From Cellvibrionales bacterium UBA1969 (GTDB taxonomy: Bacteria > Pseudomonadota > Gammaproteobacteria > Pseudomonadales > UBA7434), in contig DDDX01000092.1 of the NCBI GenBank assembly GCA_002339085.1, positions 1,236 to 30,135 of the forward strand: a stretch of 28,900 bases of DNA. Reading direction: 5' to 3'. Of this stretch, positions 1 through 8,722 are shown piece after piece. The translations under genes were made by a program, and so were the position numbers. Under the pieces are notes generated by a model. That model saw nothing but the letters and a program-made list of their open reading frames with translations. It was not told the DNA's origin and did not search any database. Position 1 is the stretch's first letter; each line of letters begins with the position of its first letter.

Positions 1-1
1 A

Positions 2-2281
2 GCTTTTCTGTCGGCCTGTGAGCAGGCTGAAAAATCGTCTCCCTTAGCGGATTATAAGAATTCTCGCTTAAGTGCCGAAGTACGTGCCGACGATTTACTG
101 TCAAGAATGACCTTGACCGAGAAAGTGGGTCAAATGTGTCAATACGTGGGTATTGAACATATTAAAAAATCTGAAAAATATTTAACGCTGGAAGAGATGC
201 GCGCGGGTGATGCGTACAGTGTCTATCCCAACCTTCATTCCTCAAAAATGCCTGATTTAATACGGCGTGGTGAAATTGGTTCCTTTCTTCATGTTGTTGA
301 CCCGAAAGAAGCGAATCAGTTACAACAATATGCCAGTGAAAGTCGCTTGGGTATACCACTCATTATTGGTATCGATGCGATACACGGGAATGGTTTGGTG
401 AATGGCAGCACGATTTATCCTTCACCGTTAACCATGGCCAGTAGTTGGAACCTGGATTTAGTCAGACAAGCCAATGTTGAGACTGCGATTGAGATGCGGG
501 CCAATGGTGCCCAATGGTCATTCACGCCGAATATTGATATTGCCCGTGATCCGCGTTGGGGAAGAGTTGGTGAGACCTTCGGTGAAGATACTTTTTTAGT
601 CAGTGAGATGGGCGTTGCAGTTATTGAAGGTTTACAGCAAGGTGATTTTTCAGGAGATAAAAAAGTATTGGCTAATGCCAAGCACTTTGTGGCGGGCGGC
701 GAACCTATTAATGGCCTTAATCTCTCCCCGATGGATATTTCCTTGCGCAGTTTGAAACAGGATCATTTCCCCCCGTTTAAGCGTGCCGTTGACGTGGGCG
801 TCTTTTCTTTTATGGCCGCTCACAATGAAGTGAGTGGTGTGCCTGCCCATGCCAACCGCTTTCTGTTTACTGAGGTATTGCGCGATGACTGGGGCTTTGA
901 GGGATTTGTCGTGAGCGACTGGATGGATATCGAGCGCCTCAAAGGCTTACATCGTGTTGCAGAAACACAAATTGAAGCCGTTTTTCAAGCTGTTGATGCG
1001 GGTTTAGATATGCATATGCATGGGCCAAGGTTCCTTAAACCTGTACTTAAATTGGTAGAACAAGGGCGTATTTCTGAAGCACGCATAAATGCTGCTGTTA
1101 GGCCTATCTTAATAGCGAAATTTCGTTTGGGTCTATTCGAAAATGCTCAGGTTGATGCGGCGGCCGCTAGCAGTATTATGTTTAATGCCCAGCATCAGCA
1201 GACAGCTCTTGAATTAGCCCGGCAGGGGATTGTGTTACTCAAAAATGACCAGCTATTACCTCTAACAACGGCGAAAAAGATATTTGTTACGGGCCCTAAT
1301 GCTAATAACCATACCATCATGGGTGACTGGGTCTTCAAGCAGCCTGAAGAGAACATCACCACTGTTGTTGAGGGCTTAAAGGCTGTGGCCAAGTCATCAA
1401 CAAGTATTGATTACTTGGATGTTGGCAGTCAGGTTAAAACGCTTGATCCAACATTATTTGTAGAGGCCGCAAAGCGTGCGAAAGTGGCCGATGTGGCTAT
1501 TGTCGTGGTGGGGGGGAATGCCTTGCGTTACGATAGGAAAGGTAAGACCGCTGGCGAGAACGTTGCCCGCAGTTCAATAAATTTATACGGCCAGCAGTTA
1601 AGTTTAGTACAAGCGATTCAAGCGACTGGTACGCCGACCATCGTTGTGTTAATTAATAGCCGACCATTAGCAGAACCTTGGTTAGTTGACAATGTTGATG
1701 CACTGATCGAAGCCTGGGAACCGGGCGCATTAGGCGGTCAAGCACTGGCTGAGATTATTTTTGGTGAGATTAACCCCAGTGGTAAATTGCCGATTACGAT
1801 TCCACATAGTGTGGGTCATTTACAAGCGATTTATAATCACAAGCCATCGACCTATGTTCGTCGTTACGTCGATGCACCGACGAAAAATTTATTTGAATTC
1901 GGTGATGGTCTCAGTTACACGCAATTTACTTATAGCCAGCCAACTTTATCAGCTTCTCAAATCGCTGAAAATGAATCTGCTCGTTTATCGGTCACCGTAA
2001 CTAACAGCGGTGATCGTGACGGCGATGAGGTTGTTCAGCTTTACATGCGCGATAATTTTTCGCGGGTGACGCGGCCGGTTAAGGAATTAAAAGGATTTCA
2101 GCGTATTCATTTAAAAGCCAAGCAAAGCCGAGAAATAATCTTTGACATTACGCCGGACACTTTAGCTTACTATGATTTGAATATGGAATGGCGAGTCGAG
2201 CCAGGTGATTTTACTATAATGGTCGGTTCATCATCCCGTAAGCGTGACTTAAAAACAGTCACGCTAACCGTCAAGCCCTAG
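2..2281 (+). CDS. GH3 family beta-glucosidase-like lipoprotein, 5' end outside window
   Basis: Glycoside hydrolase family 3 enzyme, BglX-like in layout, expected to remove terminal glucose or related sugars from oligosaccharides in the periplasm or at a membrane surface. The frame is open to the first bases of the window and reads Leu-Ser-Ala-Cys at nt 8-19, a lipobox, so the true start lies upstream and the first internal ATG (nt 107) is not the start. In-window length is 759 residues. Visible GH3 landmarks are the KHF motif (nt 679-687), the nucleophile Asp in VSDW (GAC at nt 917-919), an (alpha/beta)6 C-terminal domain with the EAWEPG and NPSGKLPITIP segments, the FGDGLSYT motif, and a terminal Fn3-like domain. 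The 3' end overlaps the convergent EF-hand gene by 4 bases. Family assignment is firm; exact linkage and substrate cannot be read from sequence. Confidence 0.93.
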   Translation, partial: AFLSACEQAEKSSPLADYKNSRLSAEVRADDLLSRMTLTEKVGQMCQYVGIEHIKKSEKYLTLEEMRAGDAYSVYPNLHSSKMPDLIRRGEIGSFLHVVDPKEANQLQQYASESRLGIPLIIGIDAIHGNGLVNGSTIYPSPLTMASSWNLDLVRQANVETAIEMRANGAQWSFTPNIDIARDPRWGRVGETFGEDTFLVSEMGVAVIEGLQQGDFSGDKKVLANAKHFVAGGEPINGLNLSPMDISLRSLKQDHFPPFKRAVDVGVFSFMAAHNEVSGVPAHANRFLFTEVLRDDWGFEGFVVSDWMDIERLKGLHRVAETQIEAVFQAVDAGLDMHMHGPRFLKPVLKLVEQGRISEARINAAVRPILIAKFRLGLFENAQVDAAAASSIMFNAQHQQTALELARQGIVLLKNDQLLPLTTAKKIFVTGPNANNHTIMGDWVFKQPEENITTVVEGLKAVAKSSTSIDYLDVGSQVKTLDPTLFVEAAKRAKVADVAIVVVGGNALRYDRKGKTAGENVARSSINLYGQQLSLVQAIQATGTPTIVVLINSRPLAEPWLVDNVDALIEAWEPGALGGQALAEIIFGEINPSGKLPITIPHSVGHLQAIYNHKPSTYVRRYVDAPTKNLFEFGDGLSYTQFTYSQPTLSASQIAENESARLSVTVTNSGDRDGDEVVQLYMRDNFSRVTRPVKELKGFQRIHLKAKQSREIIFDITPDTLAYYDLNMEWRVEPGDFTIMVGSSSRKRDLKTVTLTVKP

Positions 2282-2658
2282 AATTGAGCTGGAAATTCAT
2301 TAATAGATAAAGATCTGTCTCTATTTTTGTCCAGCCAGCGAAAGTTTCCAATAATGGCTTTTTCTGCCTCTTCTATGCTCCATAAGCCGTCATCATTCTT
2401 ATCCCAGCGCTTAAACTTGCCGCGAAGCGAATCGATACGGCCATGGGCCATATTATCCTCGCGTTTCACAAATTCTCTGCGTGCCCACTGACTGTCGCCA
2501 TTTACATCCAGCTCGGCATACTGAGCGATCCGAAGTTCGCTAAATTCTTGATAATTTAATTCATTGTTATTGTCTTTATCAAAGAGGCGCCACTTTTCAT
2601 CGATTTGTGCAAAGCATAAAAGAGGTAGTAAGGTAAGCAGGATAGTAATTTTTTTCAT
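2278..2658 (-). CDS. Small secreted EF-hand calcium-binding protein
   Basis: A 126-residue protein with an N-terminal signal peptide (hydrophobic ITILLTLLPLLCFA, probable cut before QID). It contains four 12-residue EF-hand loops, each starting with Asp and ending with Glu: residues 27-38, 51-62, 86-97 and 110-121, with Asp/Asn at most intermediate calcium positions. Little is left besides the signal and the loops, so it is probably a periplasmic or secreted calcium-binding or calcium-buffering protein. It lies 28 bases downstream of the sulfatase on the same strand and may be co-transcribed; many sulfatases bind calcium, but a functional link is only inference. No catalytic domain is visible. 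Confidence 0.85.
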   Translation of the reverse strand: MKKITILLTLLPLLCFAQIDEKWRLFDKDNNNELNYQEFSELRIAQYAELDVNGDSQWARREFVKREDNMAHGRIDSLRGKFKRWDKNDDGLWSIEEAEKAIIGNFRWLDKNRDRSLSINEFPAQF

Positions 2659-2686
2659 GATATTATCTCATCACTGGACGTTGAAG

Positions 2687-4291
2687 TTACTGATTGCCGG
2701 CCTTTAGACGACGATCATCGGGTGTGAAAAATCTTTCAAGATCACCCTCGTTACCTTTGCGCAGCCAATGATCAGGAAAATCGGCAGCTTTAGATCGATC
2801 GATTTGTCGAAAAACAGAGCCCGAGCTAAATTTTTTGGTGTAGGGTACGGCATGTTCACCATCCATTGCGAGGCGCGCAAATAAATCCTTTCTCAATTTA
2901 ACTTTAACGGCTAAATAGCGGGGGTCATCGATTAAGTTATGCATCTCTTTAGGGTCGTTCTTGATGTCATAGAGTTCATCGGTATCCCAGATTCCATGGT
3001 ATTGAATAAGTTTAAAATCATCTGAGCGAACCGCAAAGGTGGTCGGCGTTTGCGGGAAGTTAAATTCCCAGTAGTATTCGTATAGCAGGGTGTCGCGCCA
3101 ATCGTCTACTTTTTTACCTTCAGCTAAAGGGAGTAGACTATCGCCTGCGAATTGGGGTGGTTTCTCTTGAATGCCCGCAATATCAAGAATAGTCGGAGCA
3201 ATGTCAATATTCGCAGCCATTTCTTCAACCACATAACCTTTTTTAGCGCCAGGGATAGAAGCAATTAAGGGCACACGCATTGACTCTTCGTAGGCATTTC
3301 GCTTGTCGATCAGGCCATGCTCACCGAATAAAAACCCGTTATCGCCCATTAAAATTACCGCTGTGTTTTGGTCGAGATTATTAGCCTTTAGCCACGCGTT
3401 GATTCGCCCTAAGCTGTCGTCAACGGCTGATAATGCGCGATGGTATTGACGCTTATATTCTTGCACATTTAATTCACTGTGGTAAGGAAAGTCGACCCCA
3501 TGCCAGCTATTGCGCTGGTTTTTAACCCACATCGGTTTGCCTTTGTAATTTTCTTCAGTATCGGCTTGGCTTTCTGGCACTACAATTTTGGCATTGCTGT
3601 ATTGCGCTTTATGGCGTTCAGCGGGACTAAAGTTTGCATGCACGGCTTTGTGGGATAGGTAGACAAAGAAAGGCTTATCTTTATCACGTTGGTGGTCTAA
3701 CCAGTTAAGGGTGTAGTCGGTCAGTTCATCGGTTATATAGCCTTTTTGTTTGACGTGTTTGCCGTTGATATTGAAGCGGCTCATCTTGCCATTGAGCTTG
3801 CGTTTAGGGTAGTAGTCTCCTTGTCCAGCAAAACTTAGCCAGTAGTCAAAACCTGGTTGTGGATCATCGTGATGTCCACCCATATGCCATTTGCCAACAA
3901 AAGCCGTTTGATAGCCAGCTTGTTGTAAATAGCTAGGAAAATAAATGGTTCCTTCTTTTGCAGGCTTGTTATTATCGACCACGCCATGGCTGTGCATGTA
4001 CTGTCCAGTTAAAATAGAGGCGCGACTGGGTGAGCATAGAGCTGTTGTGACGAAAGCATTTTTAAAATGCACGCCTTGTTTGGCTAGTTGATCCATGTGG
4101 GGGGTATCAATAATGGGGTTCATGAAGCCAAGCTCATCAAAACGCTGATCATCTGTTAAAATATAGATAACATTTTGAGGTGTAGCCGAGGTTGAATAGT
4201 CCTTCGCATGGCTAATAGTACTGCTGCTAGCGGTAAAGATAAGCAAGGCAAGTGCTATACAAAATTGTTTTTTGAGGATCAATCTTAACAT
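2687..4291 (-). CDS. Exported S1-type sulfatase (formylglycine-dependent)
   Basis: Arylsulfatase-superfamily enzyme that hydrolyses sulfate esters, probably from sulfated glycans given the neighbouring GH3 gene. A signal peptide covers about residues 1-29 (ending SHA). Family landmarks are the metal-binding Asp pair in ILTDDQR (residues 47-48), the sulfatase signature CSPSR (residues 86-90) whose Cys86 would be converted to formylglycine, TGQY just after it, and the distal metal motif MGDNG. The length of 534 residues is normal. Start support: an AAGGA ribosome site about 8 bases upstream. The sequence resembles iduronate-2-sulfatase/N-acetylglucosamine-6-sulfatase-like members, but the substrate is not decidable here. 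Activity needs a formylglycine-generating or anaerobic sulfatase-maturating enzyme, absent from this window. Confidence 0.93.
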   Translation of the reverse strand: MLRLILKKQFCIALALLIFTASSSTISHAKDYSTSATPQNVIYILTDDQRFDELGFMNPIIDTPHMDQLAKQGVHFKNAFVTTALCSPSRASILTGQYMHSHGVVDNNKPAKEGTIYFPSYLQQAGYQTAFVGKWHMGGHHDDPQPGFDYWLSFAGQGDYYPKRKLNGKMSRFNINGKHVKQKGYITDELTDYTLNWLDHQRDKDKPFFVYLSHKAVHANFSPAERHKAQYSNAKIVVPESQADTEENYKGKPMWVKNQRNSWHGVDFPYHSELNVQEYKRQYHRALSAVDDSLGRINAWLKANNLDQNTAVILMGDNGFLFGEHGLIDKRNAYEESMRVPLIASIPGAKKGYVVEEMAANIDIAPTILDIAGIQEKPPQFAGDSLLPLAEGKKVDDWRDTLLYEYYWEFNFPQTPTTFAVRSDDFKLIQYHGIWDTDELYDIKNDPKEMHNLIDDPRYLAVKVKLRKDLFARLAMDGEHAVPYTKKFSSGSVFRQIDRSKAADFPDHWLRKGNEGDLERFFTPDDRRLKAGNQ

Positions 4292-4487
4292 TTCGAATCC
4301 TTTTCGAGAGGGATAGTTTGATCTTAATAAGTTATGTAATATAAGTTACTGTATTTAATATAATTTAAATATGAGGCATTATGATGAATATTAATCATAT
4401 TTGACTATGTCAGCGCTGTCAATTTGAAAAGTTGTAATGTCCACTAAATAGGCTGAGTGCGAGTTTTACCTTAGGGATGTGTCATTT

Positions 4488-5477
4488 TTACGATGAAGCG
4501 CGTAGGGGAGATAAAACTTTTTCGGCGTAAAGATTAAGGCACTGCCAAGATCGGTCGAGCGGCATACCGCCAATTAGCGGATGCAGTGTCGCTGTATAGT
4601 CGGGTCGTTGCTCATGGCGTTCAAGGCAGGCTTGCGGCGTGATAATTTCATAGCGACCCTCAGCACGCAATGCGTCAACGGAATCACTGTTAAATTCCAG
4701 TGGCCGATTGAGTCCTTCTTTTTTCCAGCTGCTGTATTCAACGACTTCGTTTAAAAAATGATGACCCAGTTCATCCCAAGCTTGGTCAGGATTCTCATCA
4801 ATAAACAGTAGGCTAAAATCGGCTTCAGGCGAATAGACAAAACCTTGCTGTTGGTACTTAGCCAGTTGTTCATAGTAGTAGGTTTCTAACACGGGTGTTG
4901 ATATGGGCGGACAAAATGGCAGGCCTAATCTTGCCGCTCGTCGTGCGGCAGGTTTGCTCATGCCGCCAACTAAAAAAGTCGGGTGAGGTTGAGTCAATGG
5001 TTTTGGTGTGACATTGATCATTTTTCCGCGGTATTCAAAAGGCTCATCACCCCAAGCGGCTAACAACGTTTCGAGTACGTGATCCATCCACGCGCCACGT
5101 TCTTCATAGGGTTTATCCATGGCATGGAATTCAATATCGCGATAACCCATGCCTGCAACAAAATTAAGCCGACCTTCGCTCAGTAGATCCAGTACCGCCA
5201 AATCTTCAGCTAAGCGAATAGGGTCGTAAAGTGAAACTAGCAAGGCCATTATACCAATGTCCACATGATTGGTCCTGGCGGCAATTGCTGAGGCCATAGT
5301 AATAGGACTGGGGAGCCAGCCATTATCAGCTAGGTGGTGTTCTTCAACATTGACGCTGGTAAAACCTTGCTGATCTACATAAGCCGCCATTTCAATTGCG
5401 GTTTGGTAGCGTTTAGCGCGAGCATTTGGCTCAGACTCAGTCCCCGTCATATTAATTCTTAAATTACTGTTGGCCAT
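4488..5477 (-). CDS. LLM class flavin-dependent oxidoreductase (luciferase-like)
   Basis: A 329-residue cytoplasmic TIM-barrel flavoprotein of the bacterial luciferase-like monooxygenase family, which uses reduced FMN or F420 to oxidise small organic substrates. Supporting segments are the early EEHHLADNGW motif, the DIGIMALLVSLYDPIRLAEDLAVLD stretch shortened here to its core LYDPIRLAEDLAVLD, SEGRLNFVAGMGY (cofactor/phosphate-binding region) and a mid-protein VGGMSKPAARRAARLG segment. An AAGGCG ribosome site precedes the ATG. It is divergent from the MFS sugar transporter across a 240-base gap. The substrate cannot be inferred; neighbouring genes do not define a pathway. Confidence 0.88.
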   Translation of the reverse strand: MANSNLRINMTGTESEPNARAKRYQTAIEMAAYVDQQGFTSVNVEEHHLADNGWLPSPITMASAIAARTNHVDIGIMALLVSLYDPIRLAEDLAVLDLLSEGRLNFVAGMGYRDIEFHAMDKPYEERGAWMDHVLETLLAAWGDEPFEYRGKMINVTPKPLTQPHPTFLVGGMSKPAARRAARLGLPFCPPISTPVLETYYYEQLAKYQQQGFVYSPEADFSLLFIDENPDQAWDELGHHFLNEVVEYSSWKKEGLNRPLEFNSDSVDALRAEGRYEIITPQACLERHEQRPDYTATLHPLIGGMPLDRSWQCLNLYAEKVLSPLRASS

Positions 5478-5717
5478 GGTATGTTCGCCTTTAAAAAAAG
5501 AAAGCTCAAGAATTTATTTATACAATAATAATAAATTGTTTTATAATTAACATTTAGCGAACAAACGATAAAAGCAGCACTTGACTGCCCTGTTATATGA
5601 CGATTTGTAGCGGTTGTCGGCGTTTCATGTCTTTTATTGCATATGTTTCGTCCCGCTATGCTACCAACAGCGATACACCGTTTAATAATCATAACAACTA
5701 ATTAGTAGGGGATTATC

Positions 5718-7124
5718 TTGACTACACAAGCCAACGAAGACAATACATTTTTTATTATTTTAATTAGTATCGTGGCCACTATTGGTGGTTTTTTATTTGG
5801 TTTTGACAGCGGCGTTATTAACGGCACAGTTGATGGATTAAAAACAGCCTTTAATTCCGACAGTGCAGGCACTGGTTTTAATGTGGCTAGCATGTTGTTA
5901 GGTTGTGCGGTTGGTGCCTTTTTCGCAGGGCGTTTAGCGGATCGTTTTGGCCGCCGAGTACTTCTAATCTGCGCTGCTATCTTCTTTATTGTCAGTGCTT
6001 GGGGTTCAGGCATTGCCGGCAGTTCATTAGAATTTGTTTTTTACCGCATACTCGGTGGGCTTGCAGTCGGCGCAGCTTCAGTTATGTCGCCGGCTTATAT
6101 CAGTGAAATTGCCCCCGCACGTTATCGCGGGCGTTTAACAACAATTCAACAAGTGGCCATTATCACAGGTTTATTTATGGCCTTTGTAAGTAATTATTTT
6201 TTAGCGGATTTGGCCGGTCTTTCAACCGCTGAATTATGGATGGGTTTTGACGCGTGGCGATGGATGTTTTGGATCGAGTTAATTCCTGCGAGTATATTCT
6301 TGGTGGCTTTGTTTTTTATTCCTGAAAGTCCTCGTTTTCTAATTGCCTCTAGCCAGCGTGAGAGAGGCCAACAAGTACTTGAAAAACTTTATGGCGCAAA
6401 AATAGGCCATGAAAAAGTGAATGAGATTGAATCCTCTTTGGCTGATGATCAGCATGCACCGAAGTTGTCTGATTTAATTGACCATTCTGTAGGTAAGGTG
6501 AGATCAATTGTTTGGGTGGGTATCGGCCTTGCTGTATTTCAACAGTTGGTGGGTATTAATGTGGTGTTCTATTATGGCGCGGTACTTTGGCAGGCAGTTG
6601 GTTTCTCTGAAGCTGATGCGCTATTAATTAATGTCATTAGTGGTGCAGTCAGTATTTGTGCCTGTATCGTAACAATTTTATTGGTAGATAAAATTGGTAG
6701 AAAACCTTTACTGCAATGGGGTTCTGTCGGTATGGCTGTTGCCTTAGGTTTAATGGTAGTGGCCTTTATGAATGCTGATGTAGCTGCTAATGGCGAGCTT
6801 ATTGTCGGTGAATGGGGTCCGCTGGCGCTACTCTCAGCGAATGCCTATGTGTTTATCTTTAATATGTCTTGGGGACCCGTGATGTGGGTTATGCTGGGAG
6901 AAATGTTCCCTAATCAGTTGCGTGGTTCAGGTCTTGCCGTCAGTGGCATGTTTCAGTGGATAGCAAATTTCGCTATTACTATGAGCTTTCCGATTCTGTT
7001 GGCGACCATAGGCTTGGCGGGTGCTTATGGTTTTTATGCCTTAAGTGCTGCTATATCAGCGCTATTTATTTATGTTTATGTTTATGAAACAAAGGGTCTT
7101 GAGCTTGAGCAGATGAAAGGCTAA
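5718..7124 (+). CDS. MFS sugar porter family transporter
   Basis: A 468-residue inner-membrane protein of the major facilitator superfamily, sugar porter family, expected to have 12 transmembrane helices and import a monosaccharide by proton symport. Signatures include GGFLFGFDSGVINGT in helix 1, GRLADRFGRR in the helix 2-3 loop, the PESPRFL motif before the central loop, FQQLVGINVVFYYG in helix 7 (sugar-binding QQ/N pattern), DKIGRKPL in the helix 8-9 loop and the terminal YETKGLELE. The start is a TTG at nt 5718 with AGGGG about 6 bases upstream; no ATG fits better. It stands alone on the plus strand between the LLM gene and the DUF1800 cluster. The sugar transported is unknown; nearby glycosidase genes make glucose or a related sugar reasonable. 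Confidence 0.93.
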   Translation: MTTQANEDNTFFIILISIVATIGGFLFGFDSGVINGTVDGLKTAFNSDSAGTGFNVASMLLGCAVGAFFAGRLADRFGRRVLLICAAIFFIVSAWGSGIAGSSLEFVFYRILGGLAVGAASVMSPAYISEIAPARYRGRLTTIQQVAIITGLFMAFVSNYFLADLAGLSTAELWMGFDAWRWMFWIELIPASIFLVALFFIPESPRFLIASSQRERGQQVLEKLYGAKIGHEKVNEIESSLADDQHAPKLSDLIDHSVGKVRSIVWVGIGLAVFQQLVGINVVFYYGAVLWQAVGFSEADALLINVISGAVSICACIVTILLVDKIGRKPLLQWGSVGMAVALGLMVVAFMNADVAANGELIVGEWGPLALLSANAYVFIFNMSWGPVMWVMLGEMFPNQLRGSGLAVSGMFQWIANFAITMSFPILLATIGLAGAYGFYALSAAISALFIYVYVYETKGLELEQMKG

Positions 7125-7207
7125 GTCGGCTGATGACCTTCTTGCCAGTGGTTACACTTTGATACAAATTAAGCTTTTACAGCCAAAGCTAATCAACAAT
7201 AACTGGT

Positions 7208-7213
7208 TATAAT
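7208..7213 (+). promoter_or_regulatory. Possible -10 box upstream of DUF1800 operon
   Basis: A perfect TATAAT lies 45 bases upstream of the DUF1800 start in the short gap after the MFS gene. No good -35 hexamer sits 16-18 bases further up, so this is a candidate only. It would drive the DUF1800-DUF1501-hydrolase run. Confidence 0.35.
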
Positions 7214-7258
7214 GCGCCTCACCTAGTTCTTTTATAAGATTGGGTTGAGGCGAAACCT

Positions 7259-8710
7259 ATGGTAACCACACACGCACAACTCGCTGTTATCGCAGTGAAT
7301 CGATTTGGCTTGGGCGCAAGGCCAGGGGAGTTAGTCCAAGCTGCAAAAGATCCTCAGCTGTGGTTAAAGCATCAGATGGTTAGCCCTCAGTTCGACCCTC
7401 AATTAGCTGATACAAAAACTGCGTTTGAGCAATTTTCGGCGCATACAAAAGTTCGTGGGCAACAAAAAAAAATAGCTAAAGCGCAAGTTCAATCGATGAT
7501 CTTAGAGCCATCCACTGTTGATCAATCAACGTCGATGCAGGTGATGAAAAAAAATAAGGCAATGGCTGGCGTCCAAACGCGATACGCCAAGCTGATGCGG
7601 CAAATGCAAAAAAATCTGTTAATGAGTGGCCTGTGGGAATCGATAGAAACGACTCAACCATTTAGTATGCGGCTTTTAGATTTTTTTTCTAACCACTTCA
7701 GTGTCTCGACCAGCACAGCACAGTTGAAGGTAGTCGCTCCACTTCTTGAGCGTGAGGCAATAGCGCCACACTTGTTTGGTCATTTTGAAAACATGTTAAT
7801 TGCCGTAATGAAACATCCGGCGATGTTGATGTATCTCGATAATACTCGCTCGACTGGACCGCATTCAAAAGCTGGGCGTTACAATAAAAAACGCGGTATT
7901 AACGAAAATCTCGCGCGAGAAATATTTGAGTTACACACCTTAGGTGTCGATGGTGGCTATCACATAGGTGATATACAGGAGTTAGCAAAGGCATTGACGG
8001 GTTGGAGTGTTAGTTATCCTGCAGATCAACAGCAAGAGGGATTTGTTTTTCGAGAAAATTTGCATGAGCCAGGCACGCGAATAATTTTAGCAAAGCGGTA
8101 TCGGCATGAAGGCCAGCGCCAAGTTGAAGCGATTTTGAAATCCTTGGCAAGACATCCGTCGACGGCAAAGTTTTTATCATACAAGTTAGCCAGCCATTTT
8201 ATCAGTGATCAACCTGACCCAGCTTTAGTAGCTGCTATGGCGACCCGTTGGCAGAACACCAAAGGCAATCTATCCGCGGTCATGACGACCTTGATTGAGC
8301 ACAAAGGCAGTTGGCAACCAGAGCGTCAAAAGTTTAAGACGCCACGAGAATTTATGGTCTCGACGCTACGCTCGATTGGTCTCGAAAAAAAAAGTGCGCT
8401 TGGGTTTTTGACCGGCCTTGTTTACCATCTTACCGAGATGGGGCAGGCACCGTTTGGCGCGGGTTCGCCAGCCGGTTATTCGACTTACGCAGAGGGATGG
8501 AGTGGTTCAGATGCGTTAATCAAACGGATTGATTGGGTCAATCGATTGGTGACTGTTAGTCCAAAATCATTGCTCTCTGCTGTAGATTTGGCTCAACAAT
8601 TATTTGCGGATGATATTTCAGAGCGTACCTTAAAGGTACTTAAAGGCGCAGAAACAGCACAGCAAGCGTATACGTTGTTATTTATGAGCCCAGAGTTTCA
8701 ACGTCGATAA
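7259..8710 (+). CDS. DUF1800 family protein
   Basis: A 483-residue member of the DUF1800 family, of unknown biochemical function. The diagnostic segments are the N-terminal NRFGLGARPGE, the central block NENLAREIFELHTLGVDGGYHIGDIQELAKALTGW shown by its cores NENLAREIFELHTLGVDGG and LAKALTGW, and a distal FKTPREFMVSTLRS. Start support: GAGGCG about 7 bases upstream of ATG 7259. No signal peptide is evident, whereas its partner carries one. It is followed after 12 bases by a DUF1501 gene. DUF1800/DUF1501 pairs are widespread in Proteobacteria and Planctomycetes, and the pairing supports both calls. The shared role is not established. Confidence 0.92.
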   Translation: MVTTHAQLAVIAVNRFGLGARPGELVQAAKDPQLWLKHQMVSPQFDPQLADTKTAFEQFSAHTKVRGQQKKIAKAQVQSMILEPSTVDQSTSMQVMKKNKAMAGVQTRYAKLMRQMQKNLLMSGLWESIETTQPFSMRLLDFFSNHFSVSTSTAQLKVVAPLLEREAIAPHLFGHFENMLIAVMKHPAMLMYLDNTRSTGPHSKAGRYNKKRGINENLAREIFELHTLGVDGGYHIGDIQELAKALTGWSVSYPADQQQEGFVFRENLHEPGTRIILAKRYRHEGQRQVEAILKSLARHPSTAKFLSYKLASHFISDQPDPALVAAMATRWQNTKGNLSAVMTTLIEHKGSWQPERQKFKTPREFMVSTLRSIGLEKKSALGFLTGLVYHLTEMGQAPFGAGSPAGYSTYAEGWSGSDALIKRIDWVNRLVTVSPKSLLSAVDLAQQLFADDISERTLKVLKGAETAQQAYTLLFMSPEFQRR

Positions 8711-8722
8711 GGGACGTTTATT

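Noticed and set aside
5581..5661. TTGACT and TATGCT as a promoter of the MFS gene
   Set aside because: The two boxes are too far apart, and neither has a partner at 16-18 bases.
5459..5692. 77-codon reverse frame overlapping the start of the LLM oxidoreductase
   Set aside because: Composition is that of the AT-rich divergent promoter gap; no ribosome site or family resemblance.
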